DNA from: JAWLFY01 sp964462125
Lineage (GTDB): Bacteria; Planctomycetota; Planctomycetia; Pirellulales; Pirellulaceae
NCBI GenBank assembly: GCA_964462125.1
Contig: CAYWXT010000147.1
Coordinates: 1-13,775, forward strand
Length of the DNA: 13,775 nt
Direction of reading: 5' to 3'
A model generated the notes under the pieces. The model was not told the DNA's origin, made no database searches, and worked only from the letters and a program-made list of their open reading frames with translations. The translations under genes and the position numbers were made by a program. This document shows positions 5,842 through 12,659 of the stretch, one piece after another (within the stretch, counting starts at the first letter, position 1; each line of letters opens with the position of its first letter).

Positions 5842-8213
5842 GCACCACGACCACCGGCTCGCCGCGTCCGTCAGGTCCTCAGCCACGCGAGGGCTACTCC
5901 CGGATCTTGGCCGCCGTGGTGATCGTGGTTTGGTTCGCCTGTTTTCCTTTCGTCTTGCATTATGCGGGGATCGCTTGGCGGGCGGGTTCCAACCGGGTGG
6001 AGGACTGGATCCCGTCGGGGCATCCTGAGACCCGCGAGCTCGATCGATTCATCTCCCTGTTCCAAAGCGAAGAGGTGTTGGTGATTTCCTGGCCGGGGTG
6101 CACCCTGGACGATCCCCGACTGGCACGTCTGCGCCGCTGGGCGAGGCCTCAAGATTCCCTCGAGGAGGAAGCGTCTGGGAGTCGTCGTGACACCGGTGGT
6201 GAGGTTGGTGCCCGGTTGCGCCAATCCTTTCGCTTGGTCATCACGGCTCAGGACCTGCTGGAGACTTACGAGCAGTGGCCCGGCAGAACGCTCACCACAC
6301 GTCAGCAACACGCGCGGTTGCGAGGTTGGTTTCTGGGGGCTGATGGTCGTACGACCTTGGCAATTGGGCTGCTCTCCGAGGCAGGGATCAACGACCGCCA
6401 AGCCACCGTGGATGCGATGAGGGAGGCAGCCATGGCAGCGACGGGTCTCGAATTGAATGAACTGCACCTGGCCGGATCGGCCATCGACAGTGTCGCGACC
6501 GATGAGGCCAATCGGGAGTCCTTGTTGCCTCTCACATTGATGTCATTTTTGACTTGCGGCATGATTCTTTTGATCGTCTACCGCAACTTGAGAATCAGCC
6601 TGCTGTTGCTGGGAATCGCAATCTTCAATCAACAACTCTCGTTGGCGGTTGTGGGCTGGACCGGTGGACGTGTCGATGCCGTGTTGCTGCTGATGGCCAG
6701 TGTGATTTTTGTGCTGAGCGTTTCCGCCGGCTGCCATTTTCTTCGCTACGTGCGGGAGGCCCTGATTCAATCGGGGCCCATCGCAGCACCCCGTCAAGCG
6801 CTCGCGAGTTCGATTCGTCCTACTGCCTTGGCGGCACTCACCAGCGCGATTGGTTTTGCATCCCTGATGAGCAGTCTGGTCATTCCGGTCCAGAACTTCG
6901 GCATGTACGCCGCGGCGATGGTATTGGTGAGCGGAGTCCTCGTCCCGCTGCTGATCATCGTCTCGTTCACTTTGCTGCCGACGCGCACGTGGCATCGTCG
7001 GCTGCTCGCCGATCAGGCCTTGAACCCGAGAGACCGTCGTTCAGCGATCCTCAGCCGGATCGCGGGAATCGCCACTCATTGGCCCTGGCTGATTGCAGGC
7101 TCGCTGCTGTTCCTGGGCGTCACCCTGGCCGGTTTACCCCGGCTGCAGACAGCGCTCGGCATCTTCAAGATGTTTCCGGACGACGCGAAGGTGTTGTCTG
7201 ATTATCGATGGATTGAAGAGAATGTCGCCCCCCTTTCTCCCATCGAGGTTACGATCAGCGTCCCCCGGACGGAGCACGGCAGAGACTCCGACGATCCGGA
7301 GGCCTGGATCGAGGAACTTCGGCTTGTCCGCCAAGTCGCCTTGGCGTTGCAGCAAGTCGAGCGAGTTGAATCCGTTGTTTCTCCGCTGAACTTCATTCCC
7401 GCTCCTCCGTTGCACGGATCGGGAGTGAGCCATCTGTTAGAGAAGAACGCGTTTGGTTCCGCGATGCGGCAGTCGAGCGAAACGCTTACTGAATCGGGCT
7501 TCTTTCGAGCCAAGTCCGATGCCCGTCATTGGCGGGTCAGTGGACGCGTGCACGCGTCACTTGATCCAGACTTCGCCGCGCTCAGTCGTACGGTCGAATC
7601 GGTCGTCGCCGAAGCGTTTGCCAAAGAAAACCAGTTCTCGACAGCGACCTACGAGGTCAGCGGTGGCGCGATCGTCTTCGATCGTATGCAGCGGCGGCTG
7701 CTGTATGACATGGGATTGAGCTTTGTGACCGCGGTGGGTCTGATCGCGCTCGTGATGTCGGTGATCGTGCGGAGTCTCCGTGCTGGCTTGGCATCGATGC
7801 TGCCGAACATGATGCCGCCTGTCCTGTTGTTTGGCACGATGGCGTGGTTCGGCGTGCCGATCGAGATTGGTTCCGTGTTGACCGCCAGTGTGGCGGTGGG
7901 GATCGCCGTGGACGACTCGGTACACTTGATCCACGCATTCACACGATCGGAAGCACGCTCGAATTCGGAGGCAATCGCCGATGCGCTCGACCATAGCGGT
8001 CCGGCAATGATCCAGACAACCGTGGTCTGTTGTTTCGGAATGCTCGTGTTCGCGTTCGCCCCGTTCCTGCCCATAGCCCGGTTTGCCTGGGTGATCGCAA
8101 CCCTGCTTGCGTTGGCGCTGGTCGGGGACCTGTTGATACTGCCAGCCATTCTGGCGAGTCCAGCTGGACGCTACGTCCGGCGTCGCCAGACCCGCACCGA
8201 TGAATCATCGTGA
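5838..8213 (+). CDS. RND superfamily MMPL/HAE3-type exporter
   Basis: The 791-residue inner-membrane protein has the duplicated RND layout: one helix (about 23-45), a periplasmic loop, five helices (229-380), a helix at 414-434, a second loop, and five helices from about 624 to the end, giving 12. TM10 carries 'VGIAVDDSVHLIH' with Asp692-Asp693, the expected proton-relay acids. The equivalent TM4 stretch, 'SVSAGCHFLRY' (294-304), has no acid. MMPL and HAE3 proteins export lipids, hopanoids or lipid-like products, so this pump probably exports whatever the upstream genes make. I chose the ATG at 5838 because it overlaps the previous stop as ATGA, suggesting translational coupling. An in-frame ATG at 5820 and a GTG at 5787 are alternatives. 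At about 790 residues it is short beside mycobacterial MmpLs but normal for HAE3 proteins. Confidence 0.9.
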   Translation: MSTTTTGSPRPSGPQPREGYSRILAAVVIVVWFACFPFVLHYAGIAWRAGSNRVEDWIPSGHPETRELDRFISLFQSEEVLVISWPGCTLDDPRLARLRRWARPQDSLEEEASGSRRDTGGEVGARLRQSFRLVITAQDLLETYEQWPGRTLTTRQQHARLRGWFLGADGRTTLAIGLLSEAGINDRQATVDAMREAAMAATGLELNELHLAGSAIDSVATDEANRESLLPLTLMSFLTCGMILLIVYRNLRISLLLLGIAIFNQQLSLAVVGWTGGRVDAVLLLMASVIFVLSVSAGCHFLRYVREALIQSGPIAAPRQALASSIRPTALAALTSAIGFASLMSSLVIPVQNFGMYAAAMVLVSGVLVPLLIIVSFTLLPTRTWHRRLLADQALNPRDRRSAILSRIAGIATHWPWLIAGSLLFLGVTLAGLPRLQTALGIFKMFPDDAKVLSDYRWIEENVAPLSPIEVTISVPRTEHGRDSDDPEAWIEELRLVRQVALALQQVERVESVVSPLNFIPAPPLHGSGVSHLLEKNAFGSAMRQSSETLTESGFFRAKSDARHWRVSGRVHASLDPDFAALSRTVESVVAEAFAKENQFSTATYEVSGGAIVFDRMQRRLLYDMGLSFVTAVGLIALVMSVIVRSLRAGLASMLPNMMPPVLLFGTMAWFGVPIEIGSVLTASVAVGIAVDDSVHLIHAFTRSEARSNSEAIADALDHSGPAMIQTTVVCCFGMLVFAFAPFLPIARFAWVIATLLALALVGDLLILPAILASPAGRYVRRRQTRTDESS

Positions 8214-8251
8214 TCGGCTGCGATTCCTCACGCGAAGAGCTGTCCGATCAC
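8210..8251. terminator. Possible convergent hairpin at the end of the exporter gene
   Basis: GTGATCGG (8210-8217) and CCGATCAC (8244-8251) form a perfect 8-bp inverted repeat around a 26-nt loop. It spans the exporter's stop codon and the inferred stop codon of the PepSY pseudogene on the other strand. There is no clear T-tract and the loop is long, so terminator function is a weak guess. Confidence 0.25.
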
Positions 8252-9010
8252 TTTACCATCGCGACCACAATCGCCTCCTTGGTATTCGCTCGCTTGGCCC
8301 GCGACTTCTCCTTCGGCACGTCGCGTAGGATATCGAGTCACTCTCTCCGATCCCACAAACAAAGTCTTCGAACGAACGTCTCCGACCAACCCAAAGGCTT
8401 CGCCGTTGTGCAATGGAAATTGCCAAGCGAAGAATGTATCCGCTGCCGTGAAGTGATCGGGACTTCGCACCGCGAGGACCTTTCCATCGAAGGTATCGAT
8501 CCAAACTTGCGTTCGGCCGAACGATCGATCTCTCCCGGCTAACGGAGGCCAATTTCGTACACGCCCCTTTCACCCTCCGGCGGATGCAAATGATCGAACG
8601 TGGCGTGGGGGAATTGCTCCTTCGCAATCGCGATTGCCTCTTCCGGGGTGAGGGGGGGCGGGCGCCACGGCGCAGAGCAAAGGCAGCTCGCCAACTGTTC
8701 TTCCACAGCGGCCACCAAAGATAGATGCCGCTGGTGATGGAAAGAATCAGCAGCAGTCCCGTGAGGCCAACGACCGTTGCACCGATCTCTCCGCCGTGCA
8801 GGGATCGATGTGCACAAGCGTCCACTGCGGCGCGTCTTCGGTGCCAGTTTGCACCCAAGCGGTCCAGACGCCGCCGTCCACTCGGGGCGCGGCGATCGGG
8901 TGGCCTTCCGCCTTCGCCCGTGCAAGCTCGGAGCGCAGGCACTCGCCAAGGTCGTCCTTGTGCTCAGCGAGAATGTCCCCTCGGGAGTCGATCAAACGGG
9001 TCACTGCCAA
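8248..9010 (-). pseudogene. Decayed PepSY-associated transmembrane protein (PiuB-like)
   Basis: Fragments in different frames line up in the order expected for PepSY_TM proteins (inner-membrane proteins often linked to iron-siderophore uptake or reduction). In minus-strand order they are 'DDLGECLRSELARAKAEG' (near 8950), 'LHGGEIGATVVGLTGLL' then 'SGIYLWWPLWK' (near 8800-8690), the PepSY segment 'LTPEEAIAIAKEQFPHATF' (near 8653-8600) ending 'YEIGLR', an in-frame TAG at 8539-8541 where the family often has Gln, then after a one-base shift 'GRTQVWIDTFDGKVLAV' and 'FAWQFPLHNGEAFGL' (near 8510-8390), and after another shift a basic tail ending in TGA at 8248-8250. That makes at least three or four frameshifts plus a nonsense codon. 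The family's N-terminal helix is absent and part of the first periplasmic region seems deleted near 8810. The 5' boundary is approximate. Sequencing error could explain one shift but hardly all of these lesions. Confidence 0.8.
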
Positions 9011-9284
9011 AAAAGTCGAATAATGATGGCGGAATTTGCTCGGAAACGCTACTGTAGATAGCGGATGGGGGCATTGAGCTCCACTCGTTGGTTCGGGGGC
9101 TTCTTATCCCGTTCTTCTGCAACTTTTCCGTCAAATGCGCTGTGTGTGATTGGGCGGACCTGCGTGAACTCAGCGGATCGAGGCGAGAGAAGCTGCTCGT
9201 GATGATTCGGAACGTGGCTGGACTGGTCCGGTCACGGCCGATGGAGGTTCAATTTATTCTTGTTTCGCGACCAGGAGTCTCGGC
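9011..9284. other. Gap upstream of the DUF1559 gene, no gene recognised
   Basis: These 274 bp lie between the 5' end of the PepSY pseudogene and the DUF1559 start. They may contain further unrecognisable pseudogene sequence and the DUF1559 promoter. A plus-strand frame crosses the stretch, but its peptide has no recognisable feature and overlaps the DUF1559 start. Confidence 0.5.
9273..9277 (+). promoter_or_regulatory. Shine-Dalgarno for the DUF1559 gene
   Basis: AGGAG ends 7 bp before the ATG at 9285 and fixes that start. It is one of the few clear ribosome binding sites in this window. Confidence 0.7.
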
Positions 9285-10391
9285 ATGAAATCTTTATCAG
9301 AAGCTCGATTCCGCCGGGGTTTCACCTTGGTTGAGTTGCTGGTGGTGATCGCCATCATCGGCGTGTTAGTCGGGTTGTTGTTGCCGGCGGTGCAACAGGC
9401 ACGGGAAGCGGCTCGGCGGATGCAGTGCAGCAACAACCTGAAGCAGGTGGCGCTGGCGGTTCACAATTACGAGAGTAGCTTCCAGCAGGCTCCCTCGCGA
9501 CAGGCGGGAACGGGTACAATTCGTTCGCGGGGGCAGCGGTTCCGGCTCAGCGGTTTCGTCGCCTTGGCTCCTTTCTATGAGCAGCAAGCTGTCTACGAGC
9601 AGATCAATCAGGCTGACAATTCGCCTTGGGCCAACAGTCCCTGGTGGAATGCGATCATCGAGACGTTGAACTGTCCCAGTGACAGCGGTGACCAGCAGCC
9701 TCACGGGGGCGGTCCGCGGGGAACGAGTAGCTACGGGTTCAGCGCCGGCGATGTTTACGAGACCTCAGTGGTCGATCCGAGTGAACGGACGAACCAAGGG
9801 TTATCGGATCAGAAGAGGCAGATCACGAATCGCGGAATGTTTGGTCGATTCAGCTATCACAAGTTCCGTGACGTTCGAGATGGCCTGAGCAACACGGTGA
9901 TGCTCTCGGAGCGGTCGCGGGCTTCGAGTTCGCGCGATCGCGGCATGGTCGCGGTCGATGCCTCGGGCGATCCGGCGACATTCAGCCCGATCAGTTGCGC
10001 GACGCTGATGGTTGGTCGGTGGTACCGTGATGATGCACCGATGTTCACGCAAGACACCTCGCCGGGATACCGCTGGGGTGACGGCGCCGCGTTCTTCCAT
10101 GCCGTGTCCACCATCCTGCCCCCCAACTCCGCTGTCTGCTTGATCGGCAACCCGGCTTGGCAATCCGGCGGAGGGCATTACGGTCCCGGGCTGTGGACCG
10201 CCACCTCCGACCATACTGGCGGAGTCAATGTCGCGTTGGGCGATGGCAGCGTCATGTTTGTCACGGAAAACATCGATGCGGGAAACATCTCCGTCGTTGC
10301 CCCCTCGCCCGATGTCGCTGGGGAGAGTCCCTATGGGGTGTGGGGGGCCCTGGGAACGAAAGCCGGTACCGAGACCCTGCCCCAGTTTTAA
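9285..10391 (+). CDS. DUF1559 protein with prepilin-type N-terminal methylation signal
   Basis: The 368-residue protein opens with a type IV prepilin signal: basic leader, then 'RRGFTLVELLVVIAIIGVLV', with cleavage expected after Gly12, Phe13 as the new N-terminus and Glu17 as the conserved fifth residue. The helix continues into 'PAVQQAREAARRMQCSNNLKQ', the signature of the planctomycete DUF1559 family (SBP_bac_10-like H-X9-DG group). The C-terminus shows the matching 'HTGGVNVALGDGSVMFV'. The mature protein is probably membrane-anchored with a periplasmic domain, handled by a prepilin peptidase and a type II/IV secretion-like system not present here. Its molecular role is unknown. Members occur in dozens of copies per planctomycete genome. 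The lipoprotein gene 33 bp downstream is the usual partner. Length is normal and no damage is seen. Confidence 0.95.
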   Translation: MKSLSEARFRRGFTLVELLVVIAIIGVLVGLLLPAVQQAREAARRMQCSNNLKQVALAVHNYESSFQQAPSRQAGTGTIRSRGQRFRLSGFVALAPFYEQQAVYEQINQADNSPWANSPWWNAIIETLNCPSDSGDQQPHGGGPRGTSSYGFSAGDVYETSVVDPSERTNQGLSDQKRQITNRGMFGRFSYHKFRDVRDGLSNTVMLSERSRASSSRDRGMVAVDASGDPATFSPISCATLMVGRWYRDDAPMFTQDTSPGYRWGDGAAFFHAVSTILPPNSAVCLIGNPAWQSGGGHYGPGLWTATSDHTGGVNVALGDGSVMFVTENIDAGNISVVAPSPDVAGESPYGVWGALGTKAGTETLPQF

Positions 10392-10424
10392 CCCGCCTCG
10401 ATGACTTGCAAGGAAATCTTGAGC

Positions 10425-10916
10425 ATGAAGAGTGATCATATCATCGCCGTCCTCGGCATGGCTCTGTTGACCGTCACCGGCTGTTTCGGCGGTGGCGACC
10501 GATGGACAAAGGACTTGCCGGAAACGGTCGATGCCTCCGGCGTTGTTTTGCTGAACAATGAGCCGGTCGAGAATGCTTCGGTCGTTTTTGCACCGATCGA
10601 ACCGGGTGAGCACGCCGCGAGCGCTCGCACCAACAAGCGGGGCGAGTTCCAGTTGAAGGCATTTCCGTCCAAGGATGGCGCCGTCCCCGGAAGCTACAAC
10701 GTCGCCGTCAGCAAGACGGTGGAATCGATGATGGAGTACGAAATCGCCGATCCGGGCGAAGACGCTGAACACGCCGAGGAACCGGTGCAGACGGAAGAGG
10801 GTGTGGGGTGGGAAAACGTACTGCCGAAACAGTACGCCAATCCCATGAACTCCGGATTGGAGTTCGACATTCCCGCAGACGGGACGCAGTCACTCAAGAT
10901 CGAACTCAGCGGCTGA
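10425..10916 (+). CDS. Small lipoprotein with carboxypeptidase-regulatory-like (transthyretin-type) domain
   Basis: The 163-residue protein has a lipoprotein signal peptide: 'MKSDHIIAVLGMALLTVTGC', with lipidated Cys20 after T-G. The mature part has 'VDASGVVLLNNEPVENASVVF' split as VDASGVVLLNNEP and ENASVVFAP, followed by 'TNKRGEFQLKAF' and 'GAVPGSYNVAVSKT'. This is the beta-sandwich pattern of CarboxypepD_reg-like domains found in many planctomycete lipoproteins. I chose the ATG at 10425 because AAGGA at 10410-10414 precedes it and the signal peptide starts there; an ATG at 10401 would add eight residues. It follows the DUF1559 gene on the same strand and is probably co-transcribed, a recurrent pairing in Planctomycetes. 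An acidic stretch lies near residues 108-126 ('DPGEDAEHAEEPVQTEE'). It probably sits at the cell surface or in the periplasm; function is unknown. Confidence 0.88.
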   Translation: MKSDHIIAVLGMALLTVTGCFGGGDRWTKDLPETVDASGVVLLNNEPVENASVVFAPIEPGEHAASARTNKRGEFQLKAFPSKDGAVPGSYNVAVSKTVESMMEYEIADPGEDAEHAEEPVQTEEGVGWENVLPKQYANPMNSGLEFDIPADGTQSLKIELSG

Positions 10917-10933
10917 GGAGCGCCGACGCGGGC

Positions 10934-11809
10934 TCACTCCGGCAGCAAGGCGACCGCGTAGGTCAAGCCGAGTCCGAGCAACACGCCGAGCCCATCAGCG
11001 GTGGCGATCGTACCAAGGGTATGCTTGCCCGTGCGATAAAAATCACGCACGGCGCCGCCGTGGAGGTACGCCAGAAACATGAAGCCGATCACCAGGGCGA
11101 CCACGGCACCGATCACCTCCGACGTCTCATTCCCGGCGCCGATCGCATCGACAACGGTGATCAAACGTTCGCCGCAGGCAAACGCATAGCTGAACAGGAC
11201 GATGTACCAGCAGATCGGATTGCTGACAAAGCAGGAGACCGAAGTCGCGATCGACAACACCGTGGCGAAGATCAGCACGCCGATGGCCAGCGTCAGCAGC
11301 ACACCGTCACCCTCCTCCATTTCACCGGCAGCACCGATCGCTGGGATCATCGCCACCAAACCGAGGATTGCTAGCGTGCCCAGCATATAGAGGATCGCCC
11401 AGATCCCATTGATCACGCCGAGAAATACCAACAGCCCAGGCTGTTTACCAGCTTTCTTGGCCTCGTCGACTTCTTCGGGAGGAGCGTACTGCTTGAACAG
11501 CGTCCCGCCACCTGACGAAGTGGGGGCGGGGGCGGATCCACTGCGGGGCGCGGCCACCGGCCGCCAGTCGTCCTCGGTCAGCTCATCAAACAGGCCTGGA
11601 TCCAGCTCGCCAGGCCCACCTCCTTGGGGAGCGGCCTGCGAGCGCCGAGAGCCGGTGGCGGCAGCCGTCGAACGGCCTTTCGAAGGAGACGCGGACACGG
11701 AACCACCGGGGACCCGCATCTGTTTCCCGCATTGACATCGCACGACCTTGCCGGCCGCCGAATCAGGGACCTGTAAAACCTTGCTGCAGCCGGGACATTT
11801 GAGTTTCAT
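10934..11809 (-). CDS. Zinc-ribbon multi-pass membrane protein
   Basis: The 291-residue protein begins with a zinc-ribbon: Cys5-x2-Cys8 and Cys25-x-Cys27 in 'LKCPGCSKVLQVP' and 'VVRCQCGKQMRVP'. This N-terminal module is very common in planctomycete proteins and resembles MJ0042-type zinc fingers. A Pro/Ser/Ala/Gly-rich, low-complexity linker follows to about residue 130. The C-terminal half has about five hydrophobic segments, including 'GLLVFLGVINGIWAILYML', 'LAIGVLIFATVLSIATSV', 'VIGAVVALVIGFMFLAYL' and 'GLGVLLGLGLTYAVALL'. The ribbon is probably cytoplasmic. I do not recognise a function. The stop lies 17 bp from the end of the convergent lipoprotein gene. No Shine-Dalgarno precedes the ATG, and a three-part hairpin lies about 34 bp upstream. 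Confidence 0.82.
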   Translation of the reverse strand: MKLKCPGCSKVLQVPDSAAGKVVRCQCGKQMRVPGGSVSASPSKGRSTAAATGSRRSQAAPQGGGPGELDPGLFDELTEDDWRPVAAPRSGSAPAPTSSGGGTLFKQYAPPEEVDEAKKAGKQPGLLVFLGVINGIWAILYMLGTLAILGLVAMIPAIGAAGEMEEGDGVLLTLAIGVLIFATVLSIATSVSCFVSNPICWYIVLFSYAFACGERLITVVDAIGAGNETSEVIGAVVALVIGFMFLAYLHGGAVRDFYRTGKHTLGTIATADGLGVLLGLGLTYAVALLPE

Positions 11810-11842
11810 CGGGACGGTACACGGGCGAGAAGTGACAGTTAG

Positions 11843-11893
11843 CTTGCGGAGCTCGATGAGCGGGAACCATGATAACCGCTAGCTCGCCGCAAG
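11843..11893. repeat. Three-part imperfect hairpin upstream of the zinc-ribbon gene
   Basis: CTTGCGG (11843-11849) pairs with CCGCAAG (11887-11893), AGCT (11850-11853) with AGCT (11881-11884), and AGCGG (11859-11863) with CCGCT (11876-11880). The loop is 12 nt, with a 5-nt bulge on the left and a 2-nt bulge on the right. In total 16 base pairs form one nested stem. Operator, leader structure and decayed palindromic repeat are all possible. Confidence 0.5.
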
Positions 11894-11938
11894 AAACGTC
11901 GGTCCCGGGCTGTGGGGGATCGGCGCGCCGAAGGGATC

Positions 11939-12010
11939 ACCACGAAGGACACGAAGAACCACGAAGGTTGGCGACGCTCCGCTCCCGGTCCTTCGTGCCG
12001 CTTCGTGGTC
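11939..12010. repeat. 'cacgaag' inverted-repeat element
   Basis: The left arm (11939-11967) has three 'cacgaag' units at 9-10-bp spacing. The right arm (11988-12010) has two 'cttcgtg' units 10 bp apart. About 22 bp of the arms pair with two small mismatches around a loop of roughly 27 bp. Elements of this type, which translate as HEGHE/HKDTKNTK-like peptides, recur in Planctomycetes and related phyla. Here it lies between two genes. Confidence 0.7.
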
Positions 12011-12093
12011 CAAACTCGCCACCACCGGGCGCTGGACGATCAATCGGTGGCCTGATCGAGATCTCATTCTCCGAGCAGACCTCGTCTCCGATG

Positions 12094-12125
12094 AAGCCCC
12101 GCTGAGCTTGAAAGCCCCGCTGAGC
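12094..12125. repeat. 14-bp direct repeat aagccccgctgagc, two copies
   Basis: Identical copies lie at 12094-12107 and 12112-12125, with a period of 18 bp. They end 11 bp before the stop codon of the 99-residue minus-strand gene. No hairpin is obvious. Confidence 0.85.
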
Positions 12126-12136
12126 GAGCCCCGCGC

Positions 12137-12436
12137 CTATCTGGCCGGTTGCTCGAGAAGGTGACCGACCATGCCGTGGACCGTCTCGCTCAGGCCGTCG
12201 TGGATCGTTTCATCGATGAGTTGCGAGCGATTGCTCTCCATGATCGCTGCGGCCAGGGTCGGGTGCGACTGCCAGTCTTGCATCGTGAACTCGCGGATGT
12301 CCGTATAGACCGCCTCAAGGTCGGTTTCCAGCTTGGGAACCATGAATACCCCTTGTTGGCCTCGGACCACGTGATAGTGCATCGCGACGTAGAGTAACCC
12401 CGCGCCCACGACCATGCCGAAAACAAAGCGTGTCAT
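12137..12436 (-). CDS. Small single-pass membrane protein, function unknown
   Basis: The 99-residue protein starts 'MTRFVFGMVVGAGLLYVAMHYHVVRG', a short N-terminus and one hydrophobic segment (about 4-19) that looks like an uncleaved anchor. The rest is a soluble, mostly helical domain with 'VPKLETDLEAVYTDIREFTM' and a C-terminus 'LSETVHGMVGHLLEQPAR'. I chose the ATG at 12436 because AGGAG lies 9 bp upstream on the minus strand; the longer frame to 12463 would skip this site. It lies about 220 bp downstream of the oxidoreductase gene on the same strand, with unclear linkage. I do not recognise the family, but codon use, ribosome site and membrane anchor support a real gene. Similar short N-anchored proteins occur in planctomycete genomes. 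Confidence 0.72.
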   Translation of the reverse strand: MTRFVFGMVVGAGLLYVAMHYHVVRGQQGVFMVPKLETDLEAVYTDIREFTMQDWQSHPTLAAAIMESNRSQLIDETIHDGLSETVHGMVGHLLEQPAR

Positions 12437-12550
12437 CGATCGCGTCTCCTCGCCCCCAGCCAAAACCTGAAGATTCCGTCCACCCCAGTTCTACGCAGCG
12501 GCCCGCTCTCGGGCAAGAGGAAGTGGCGCGTGTACCGGCAGCTGTCGTGG

Positions 12551-12583
12551 CGTTGGCCCTCCCCGGGCGTTGGCCCTCCCCGG
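12551..12583. repeat. Tandem 17-bp repeat cgttggccctccccggg
   Basis: Two adjacent copies start at 12551 and 12568; the second lacks only the last G. They lie in the roughly 220-bp gap (12437-12659) between the oxidoreductase and the small membrane protein. Apart from this I see nothing in that gap. Confidence 0.85.
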
Positions 12584-12659
12584 AATTGCCATCCTTCCAC
12601 TGGTGTGGCATAACGAAGCTGCCCCGGAAGGTTGATGTGATGTTCGGCTCCGCAGGCAG

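Larger units (their letters stand above)
11810..12136. other. Intergenic region with repeats, no gene
   Basis: These 327 bp hold a three-part hairpin (11843-11893), a 'cacgaag' inverted-repeat element (11939-12010) and a 14-bp direct repeat (12094-12125). Open frames run through the region, but the peptide contains 'HHEGHEEPRR', the typical spurious translation of this repeat, so I call no gene. Confidence 0.75.

Noticed and set aside
8253..8942. Single intact minus-strand protein of 229 codons
   Set aside because: Only part of this frame resembles PepSY_TM. The homologous pieces before and after lie in other frames, so it is a slice of a pseudogene and not a gene.
9801..10772. Minus-strand open frame of 323 codons
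   Set aside because: It is antisense to the DUF1559 and lipoprotein genes, both of which have strong family signatures.
11869..12105. Plus-strand open frame containing 'HHEGHEEPRR'
   Set aside because: This peptide is the usual translation artefact of the 'cacgaag' inverted repeat, with no ribosome site or domain.
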